Part shown: positions 53,592 to 58,481 of the stretch, piece by piece
Layout: each line of letters opens with the position of its first letter
Position numbering within the stretch: the first letter of the stretch is position 1
Program-made: the position numbers and the translations under genes
The notes under the pieces: model-generated
Databases searched by the model: none
Told to the model about the DNA's origin: nothing
The model's input: only the letters and a program-made list of their open reading frames with translations
Assembly (NCBI RefSeq): GCF_020829645.1
Contig: NZ_JAIVFS010000050.1
Span: 1 to 58,481 of the forward strand
DNA from: Nostoc mirabile CHAB5784
Lineage (GTDB): Bacteria; Cyanobacteriota; Cyanobacteriia; Cyanobacteriales; Nostocaceae
Direction: 5' to 3'
DNA: 58,481 nucleotides

Positions 53592-53727
53592 CAATACGGT
53601 TCAGTTAAGGATAATCGTAGGTTGGGTGGAACGTAGTGAAACCCAACAAACCCGCGAAAATGTTGGGTTTCGTTCCTCCACCCAACCTACGCAGTTTATG
53701 GTTTTTGGCGCTAACTGAACTGTATTG
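53592..53727. mobile_element. MITE-like element, CAATACGG family, copy F
   Basis: 136 bp from CAATACGGTTCAGTTA to TAACTGAACTGTATTG with an exact 10 bp duplication CCTTATGGAT (53582-53591, 53728-53737). The interior is the TTGGGTTG../..CCAACCTAC core. It ends 68 bp before the first gene of the tandem triplet. Confidence 0.93.
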
Positions 53728-53795
53728 CCTTATGGATAATGGATTTGCCGTTATCTTAGTGCCATTCGTATCTAAACAAAACAGGAGATAAAGTT

Positions 53796-54998
53796 ATGTC
53801 AGCTGCATCAGACGCAATCGATATACTCACTAAACAGTACTACAATGCTGTTGCCGCGGGCACCGGCTTGGCGGCGGCACAGTTCCAACTTGCCCAAGGG
53901 TCTATTAGTCTTGGCACCACATCGACTAAAATCTGGCAGATGTTTGATTCTCTGCCTCCTGCCGCTCTCAATACCTACTTTAATCCGTCACTATGGAATA
54001 GTTTCGGATCAACCTATGGTGCTGTAATCAACAACTTGTTTCCGCAAGATGCTGGTGCTATGGCAGAACTGCTTAGTGATTCTTATATCGATTGGACGAA
54101 TTACAAAACCCCGCCTAACCCAATTCCCTATCAACCCGCCCCAAATGATTATCTTATTGACACCTCCAAGTACAAAAAGATTCAATTCCAGAACTGGTGT
54201 TTGCAAAGCGGGCAAAGTCAAGAAACGATCATTGCTGGAATAGGCCTGCTTTCTCAAGTCGATTTTATAAGTGCCGCAGCTGTAAAATGGCAAGCGGCGA
54301 GCGTAGCCAGTGTATTCGCGTACACCGCTACGGCACAACGTCTCAAGGAAGCCATTGAGCGTGGGCAAGCAAAAACAGTGGCTCTGGATAGCAAAACGCA
54401 ATCCTCCGACACATCAAATTCATGGGCATCCGGCGAAGTATCGGGTGGGTATGGATTCTTCGGAGCGAGAGCTTCAGCGTCCTGGGATAAGTTCTCGCAG
54501 GATATCCAGCAGAAGGGGGTTCAGCTCAATGTTCAATTTCAAAAGTTGGCCACGCTTACTGGGAGTCCACTCAGTTCGCCGAATACCCTGGATATCGATC
54601 TGTCAAAATACCTACCCTGGTATGATTCCAAGGTTATTCAAACGGCGTACACAGAAAACAACAACAATGTGTGGAAACGCACCCCCCCCACTTGGGAATC
54701 TACGTTTGGCCCAAACGGCAACCTAAAAAACCTTACTGTAGCTCTTGTCATTGTCGATGGGATCACTAGTACGATGACTACTACCGCCTCCGTATCACAG
54801 GACAACCGAGAGTCATTTCAGACTGCCGCAAAGGCCGGGTACTGGCCGTTCTTCTCGGCAGAAGGACAGGGCGGCTGGAGCACGGACGTTAAGTTCAATG
54901 ATGATGGCAGTGTGACAGTCACATCATCTTCTAAAGCTGGCAACCCGAACGTGCTAGGGGTACTCGTCTCTCCCTTTACGAATGCATTTAATGGTTAA
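53796..54998 (+). CDS. Tandem paralogue 1 of an unrecognised family
   Basis: 400 residues, no signal peptide or clear TM. The N-terminal domain (about 10-90) has ..QYYNAVAAGTGL and TYGAVINNLFP, shared by all three paralogues. One copy of a module (about 94-150) follows: LLSDSYIDWTNYKTPPNPIP, then KKIQFQNWC and SQETI. A Gly/Ala/Ser-rich segment with alternating residues (SGGYGFFGARASASW, 216-230) follows, then a conserved core (245-330; NVQFQKLATLTG, KYLPWYDS, LTVALVIVDG). It ends NPNVLGVLVSPFTNAFNG. The alternating segment could form a membrane beta-hairpin, but this is a guess. The ribosome site AGGAGAT lies before the ATG. By eye the gene is more GC-rich than its surroundings, suggesting transfer. 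Confidence 0.85.
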   Translation: MSAASDAIDILTKQYYNAVAAGTGLAAAQFQLAQGSISLGTTSTKIWQMFDSLPPAALNTYFNPSLWNSFGSTYGAVINNLFPQDAGAMAELLSDSYIDWTNYKTPPNPIPYQPAPNDYLIDTSKYKKIQFQNWCLQSGQSQETIIAGIGLLSQVDFISAAAVKWQAASVASVFAYTATAQRLKEAIERGQAKTVALDSKTQSSDTSNSWASGEVSGGYGFFGARASASWDKFSQDIQQKGVQLNVQFQKLATLTGSPLSSPNTLDIDLSKYLPWYDSKVIQTAYTENNNNVWKRTPPTWESTFGPNGNLKNLTVALVIVDGITSTMTTTASVSQDNRESFQTAAKAGYWPFFSAEGQGGWSTDVKFNDDGSVTVTSSSKAGNPNVLGVLVSPFTNAFNG

Positions 54999-55020
54999 AT
55001 AAACAGCCACGTCTAGAATA

Positions 55021-55127
55021 CTAGGGCGGCACAAGGCAATCTCTGCGTTGTGTCTCTCGGTTCACTTGTGTCCCTGGTTTAAATTCTTCTCAGGGGCGTA
55101 TACCAACCACAATACGGAGATTAGGAA
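55021..55127 (+). promoter_or_regulatory. Conserved leader of paralogue 2
   Basis: Begins CTAGGGCGGCACAAGGCAAT, contains a stem-loop (ACAAGGCA with TGCGTTGT, one mismatch) and ends in ACGGAGATTAGGAA just before the ATG. Paralogue 3 has the same leader at 56826-56914. Conservation outside the coding frame suggests shared regulation. Confidence 0.65.
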
Positions 55128-56546
55128 ATGAATAACACCAAGCTTACCTCGTTTACCTCTCAGTGGTACAACGCGCTAGTGCAGAGTTGTGGACTTAATT
55201 CGCAGACTTTCCAGCTAGTCAAAGGCCTGCTTCCCGTCGAAAATACTTCGACTATCTGGAAAATTCTGGATGCGATTCCTCCCGAATCTATTAACCAGAT
55301 CAACGATGGATTCGGAAGCAACTTCTTCTCAACACATTACGGAGCAGTAATCAAAAACTTGTTTCCGCAAGATTCTTCTGTTTCTGAGATGCAAAGCTTG
55401 CTTAGTGATTCTTATATCGATTGGGCGAATTACAAAACCCCGCCTAACCCAATACCCTATCAAAATCAAAATCAAAATCAAAATACTGACCCCTTCGAGG
55501 CCAAAAAGATTCAATTCAGCAACTGGTGTGTGGAAAACAAGCAAAGTCAAGCAACGATCAAATCTGGAATAGACCTGATTTCTGAAATGCAAAAGCTGCA
55601 AGAGCAAATGGCACAACTGCTTGGTGAAGATTATATCGACTGGGAGAATTACACAACCCCGCCTAGCCCAGTACCGCCATCCCCCCCAAATGAGTTTCTT
55701 ATTGACATCTCCGCTTACAAAAAGGCACAGTTCCAGGACTGGTGTTTGAAAACCGGGCAAAGTCAAGAAACGATCACGGCTGGAATAGCCATACTTACTC
55801 AAGTCGATTTTATAAGTGCCGCAGTTGCAAAATGGGAAGTGGCGAGCACAGCCAACAAGGGATTCGCCTACACCGCTACGGCACAAGGTCTCAACGAAGC
55901 TATTGAGCGTGGGCAAGCAAAAACAGTGGCTCTGGATAGCAAAACGCAATCCTCCGACACATCAAATTCATGGGCATCCGGCAAAGTATCGGGTGGGTAT
56001 GGATTCTTCGGAGCGAGTGCTTCAGCGTCCTGGGATAAGTTCTCGCAGGATATCCAGCAGAAGGGGGTTCAGCTCAATGTTCAATTTCAAAAGTTGGCCA
56101 CGCTTACTGGGAGTCCACTCAGTTCGCCGAATACCCTGGATATCGATCTGTCAAAATACCTACCCTGGTATGATTCCAAGGTTATTCAAACGGCGTACAC
56201 AGAAAACAACAACAATGTGTGGAAACGCACCCCCCCCACTTGGGAATCTACGTTTGGCCCAAACGGCAACCTAAAAAACCTTACTGTAGCTCTTGTCATT
56301 GTCGATGGGATCACTAGTACGATGACTACTACCGCCTCCGTAGCAAAGGAAAACCAAGAGGAGTTTAAGGCTGCGGCAAAGGCCGGGTACTGGCCGTTCT
56401 TCTCGACAGAAGGAGAGGGCGGCTGGAGCACGAACGTTACGTTCAATCATGATGGCAGTGTGACAATCACATCAGCTTCTAAAGCTGGCAACCCGAACGT
56501 GCTAGGGGTACTCGTCTCTCCCTTTACGAATGCATTTAATGGTTAA
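55128..56546 (+). CDS. Tandem paralogue 2 of an unrecognised family
   Basis: 472 residues. The architecture is as in paralogue 1 but with two copies of the YIDW module (about 91-151 and 164-222), the first containing a QNQNQNQN run. From about residue 245 to 403 its DNA is almost identical to paralogue 1 (54313-54794 against 55873-56354), including silent sites, while the N-terminal part differs strongly. That indicates recent gene conversion. It ends with the same NPNVLGVLVSPFTNAFNG. GGAGATTAGGAA precedes the ATG. Function unknown. It is in line with its neighbours as a probable operon or co-regulated array. Confidence 0.85.
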   Translation: MNNTKLTSFTSQWYNALVQSCGLNSQTFQLVKGLLPVENTSTIWKILDAIPPESINQINDGFGSNFFSTHYGAVIKNLFPQDSSVSEMQSLLSDSYIDWANYKTPPNPIPYQNQNQNQNTDPFEAKKIQFSNWCVENKQSQATIKSGIDLISEMQKLQEQMAQLLGEDYIDWENYTTPPSPVPPSPPNEFLIDISAYKKAQFQDWCLKTGQSQETITAGIAILTQVDFISAAVAKWEVASTANKGFAYTATAQGLNEAIERGQAKTVALDSKTQSSDTSNSWASGKVSGGYGFFGASASASWDKFSQDIQQKGVQLNVQFQKLATLTGSPLSSPNTLDIDLSKYLPWYDSKVIQTAYTENNNNVWKRTPPTWESTFGPNGNLKNLTVALVIVDGITSTMTTTASVAKENQEEFKAAAKAGYWPFFSTEGEGGWSTNVTFNHDGSVTITSASKAGNPNVLGVLVSPFTNAFNG

Positions 56547-56566
56547 ATAAACAGGCATGTCTAGAA

Positions 56567-56703
56567 TAAGCTGCTACGCAGCTAAATTTAACAAACAGCA
56601 TTACCTTTGTTTTTAATTTTGCGCTCCCATTTAATAATAAGACCTCCTTCATTTAGCAATTTATTTAACAACTCTTCTAGCAATTAAGCTGCGTAACAGC
56701 TTA
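56567..56703. mobile_element. MITE-like element with TAAGCTGCTACGCAGCT ends
   Basis: 137 bp. The ends TAAGCTGCTACGCAGCTAAA and the inverse match 20 of 22. It is inserted in the spacer between paralogues 2 and 3. The corresponding spacer between 1 and 2 goes from TCTAGAATA straight to CTAGGGCGG. Confidence 0.8.
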
Positions 56704-56823
56704 TATCATGTCTGGTAAAAGACTTATCATTAAGACCGGAGGGGGCAGGGGGCAGGGGGAAAGAGAGTTTTAATATTTTTGCATAGATGCCCGGAATAAT
56801 AACTAATTAAGCGGACATGATAT
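56703..56823. mobile_element. MITE-like element with ATATCATGTC ends
   Basis: About 121 bp. ATATCATGTCTGG is inverted at 56811-56823 as GCGGACATGATAT, the same ends as the element at 32736-32995. It contains GGGGGCA repeats (56740-56760). It abuts the preceding element. Confidence 0.75.
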
Positions 56824-56825
56824 TA

Positions 56826-56914
56826 CTAGGGCGGTACAAGGCAATCCCTGCCTTGTGCCGCTCGTTTCAAATTATTCTGGGGACGTATACCGACCACAAT
56901 GCGGAGATTAGGAA
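56826..56914 (+). promoter_or_regulatory. Conserved leader of paralogue 3
   Basis: Matches the leader at 55021-55127: CTAGGGCGGTACAAGGCAAT, a perfect stem ACAAGGCA/TGCCTTGT, GGGGACGTATACCGACCACA, then GCGGAGATTAGGAA before the ATG. Stem changes between the two leaders support a structured element. Confidence 0.65.
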
Positions 56915-58351
56915 ATGGATAACACCGACCTTACTACAGACCCTATAGCACAATGGTATAGTGCCGTCGTTGAGAAATGCCATCTAGACCCGACAACTTT
57001 TCAACTAATGCAGGGCAACCTAATACTTAACTATACATCAGAAACACTTTGGAACATTTTTGATGTAATTCCTCCTAAATCGCTCAATCATTTTTATAAC
57101 CCTGCACAGATCAATCTTTTCTCCGATAATTATGGAGCGATTATTCAAAATCTCAAGCCAGGTAATCCGATAGTAAGTGAAGCAGTTCAGACTTGGGCGG
57201 ATGCAGGTGGTGCTATTGGCATTAAAGCATTTAACAAAACAATCAAAGATCTGAAACAAGAGCTACAAGCTTCATCGGGTATCACTTTTAGCATGAATAT
57301 CACTTCAGAGTCCCCCAAGCTTTCTCAGACTTGGGCAAGTGGAAATATCGAATCATCACCAATTTCTCTATTTGAAGGAGACCAAATAGAGAATGCAGAT
57401 ACAATTATCAATGTTGAATTTAAAAAACTGATTACCTTTGTTTCGGCACCACTTTCTAAGCAAAGTACACTAAATCCTGACCTACACAAATATAAGCCGT
57501 GGTACAATTCCGCCGCACTTCAATTGGCTTACCATGAAAAAGAAATTTGGTCTCAGCCTCAATCTTGGAACACCTTTTTTGGTCAGCAGGGTTCAAATCT
57601 TCGTTGCTGCGTCAGTTTGGTTGTGGTAGATGGCGTAACTATAGAGACAAATTCAACTAATAAAATTGTTTTCTGGCCGTATCCATTACAATTCAATACC
57701 GATAGTAAAAAACCAACAAAGACTGTCAATCGTCAGACAGTAAAAATGGAAAGTCCATTAGGAAATCCGTTGATTTTAGGGGTCAATGTCTTGACGGTTC
57801 CAAGATTTCTTGGCATTTCTACAACTCCAATTACAGAGTCTTCCAAAATATCCAAAGAATTAGAAGAAATTCTTAACTCAATGAATGTAATCCGCAAAAT
57901 TGCAATTGCAATTGCAAATAACACAGAAAAAAAATTAATAAACCCTAAATATTATTTGGAGGACGGTGAAATAAAAAGAACTGACTTAACTATTTATGAA
58001 AAAGAAGTAGGCTTTGTTGCATCTCGTAAGACGGAGTATTCAGTATTTGGAAGTTGGGGAGTAGTAACCTATGAAATAGAAAACACGAATAAAAAACTAG
58101 CAATTATGTGGTCTGTTCCTTTTGACTATGTATTGTACGAAAACTGGTTCAAGCTGGCCATTATCAACCTTAATAACCAAACAGATAAAAATTTGCTAGA
58201 TGATATGTACTACAATAAAGGTATGACAAAAGGCAAAGTTAAAAAGGCTGCAACTGGAAGTGAGACTTGGCAACAAGAAGGTTACATTCTTCAAGGAATT
58301 ATGGGAACAGGTGGAAGTGCAACTTTAAATATGTCAATCAACTCAATTTGA
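56915..58351 (+). CDS. Tandem paralogue 3 with a C-terminal actinoporin-like domain
   Basis: 478 residues. The N-terminal part (about 8-90; AQWYSAVVEKCHLDPTTFQL, NYGAIIQNL) and the core (about 160-295; INVEFKKLITF, KYKPWYNS, CVSLVVVDG, GNPLILGVNV) match paralogues 1 and 2, but the YIDW module is absent. Residues about 310-478 are extra and resemble actinoporins such as sticholysin: a leading helix (ISKELEEILNSMNV), RKIAIAIANNT, then SWGVVTYEI, MWSVPFDYVLYENWF (398-412), DDMYYN (429-434) and a terminal GTGGSATLNMSI. The residues matching the phosphocholine pocket, S400, P402, Y408, Y432 and Y433, are kept, and the exposed aromatic W411 too. A pore-forming role on membranes is therefore likely. 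No signal peptide is seen, so release would need lysis or a dedicated route. Confidence 0.82.
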   Translation: MDNTDLTTDPIAQWYSAVVEKCHLDPTTFQLMQGNLILNYTSETLWNIFDVIPPKSLNHFYNPAQINLFSDNYGAIIQNLKPGNPIVSEAVQTWADAGGAIGIKAFNKTIKDLKQELQASSGITFSMNITSESPKLSQTWASGNIESSPISLFEGDQIENADTIINVEFKKLITFVSAPLSKQSTLNPDLHKYKPWYNSAALQLAYHEKEIWSQPQSWNTFFGQQGSNLRCCVSLVVVDGVTIETNSTNKIVFWPYPLQFNTDSKKPTKTVNRQTVKMESPLGNPLILGVNVLTVPRFLGISTTPITESSKISKELEEILNSMNVIRKIAIAIANNTEKKLINPKYYLEDGEIKRTDLTIYEKEVGFVASRKTEYSVFGSWGVVTYEIENTNKKLAIMWSVPFDYVLYENWFKLAIINLNNQTDKNLLDDMYYNKGMTKGKVKKAATGSETWQQEGYILQGIMGTGGSATLNMSINSI

Positions 58352-58362
58352 ATCATATCAAT

Positions 58363-58481
58363 TTACATTGAAGCTGCATAGAAAAGAGCTTCGAGAATAA
58401 AATCATAAGAAGTTAAAGATATAACACGTTCCGATGTGATTGTACTGAAAAGCTCGTTTAGGCGATCGCGAAGTTCTTCAA
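58363..58481 (-). CDS. 3' end of an unrecognised minus-strand gene (partial)
   Basis: Frame open from the window edge to a TAA at 58363-58365, reading EELRDRLNELFSTITSERV and later SYDFILEALFYAASM. Codon use, including an in-frame HIP1 site, fits a real gene. It is convergent with paralogue 3, 11 bp from its stop. Too short to identify. Confidence 0.55.
   Translation of the reverse strand, partial: EELRDRLNELFSTITSERVISLTSYDFILEALFYAASM

Noticed and set aside
55329..55949. A 206-codon minus-strand frame opposite paralogue 2
   Set aside because: Antisense of a conserved coding region; the matching frame opposite paralogue 1 is also a mirror of the coding strand.

Overview
The window is almost certainly from a filamentous, heterocyst-type cyanobacterium (Nostoc/Anabaena relatives). 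The palindrome GCGATCGC (HIP1) is scattered throughout. Gaps between genes are full of short tandem heptamers (TAATTCG type) and GGGAGCA-type runs. Several genes are typically cyanobacterial: large GAF/PAS histidine kinases, a GAF-PHY phytochrome kinase and a c-heme Tll0287-type sensor. No rRNA, tRNA or CRISPR array was seen.

Layout. 1-14.5 kb is a signalling island: a ten-PAS histidine kinase overlapping by 4 bp with a receiver-PAS kinase, a receiver-kinase, and a hybrid Cache-HAMP-PAS kinase overlapping by 4 bp with a receiver-GGDEF-EAL protein. 15-18 kb holds a MOSC protein and an IS200/IS605 element with divergent tnpA and tnpB; its TnpB lacks the usual zinc-finger cysteines. 18-26 kb carries housekeeping genes (lepB, pyrC, tsaE, a YvcK-type gene, ruvC) and a patatin phospholipase. 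27-29 kb is a NACHT NTPase of the NLR-like defence type. 29-39 kb has a stand-alone CheB, a giant CheB-CheR-PAS-kinase-receiver protein, a receiver that lost its Asp, and many repeats including an 11 x 21 bp array. 39-43 kb is a sugar locus: a LacI regulator and gluconokinase are intact, but the neighbouring ribose-type ABC transporter and an MFS sugar porter survive only as joined fragments. Matching palindromic operators lie before lacI and before the wreckage. 43-49 kb has a secreted repeat protein broken by a TGA, a kinase remnant, a NADAR protein, a knotless GAF-PHY phytochrome kinase and a TIR/deoxyribosyltransferase-like protein. 49.8-53.2 kb groups a PhnD-like lipoprotein, a membrane c-heme sensor and a Ser/Thr kinase.

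The most striking locus is 53.8-58.4 kb: three tandem paralogues of a family I do not recognise, each of the last two behind a conserved leader. Genes 1 and 2 share a nearly identical block, and a module around YIDWxNY..TPP occurs once, twice and zero times in genes 1, 2 and 3. Gene 3 alone ends in a domain that reads like the actinoporins (sea-anemone pore-forming cytolysins), so the locus may encode a multi-component pore-forming toxin or defence system.

A second theme is mobile non-coding DNA. At least ten kinds of MITE-like element are visible. One family with CAATACGGTT..-type ends has four copies flanked by exact 9-10 bp direct repeats and carries interchangeable interiors. Repeat DNA has also entered coding sequences in frame, mostly in signalling proteins.
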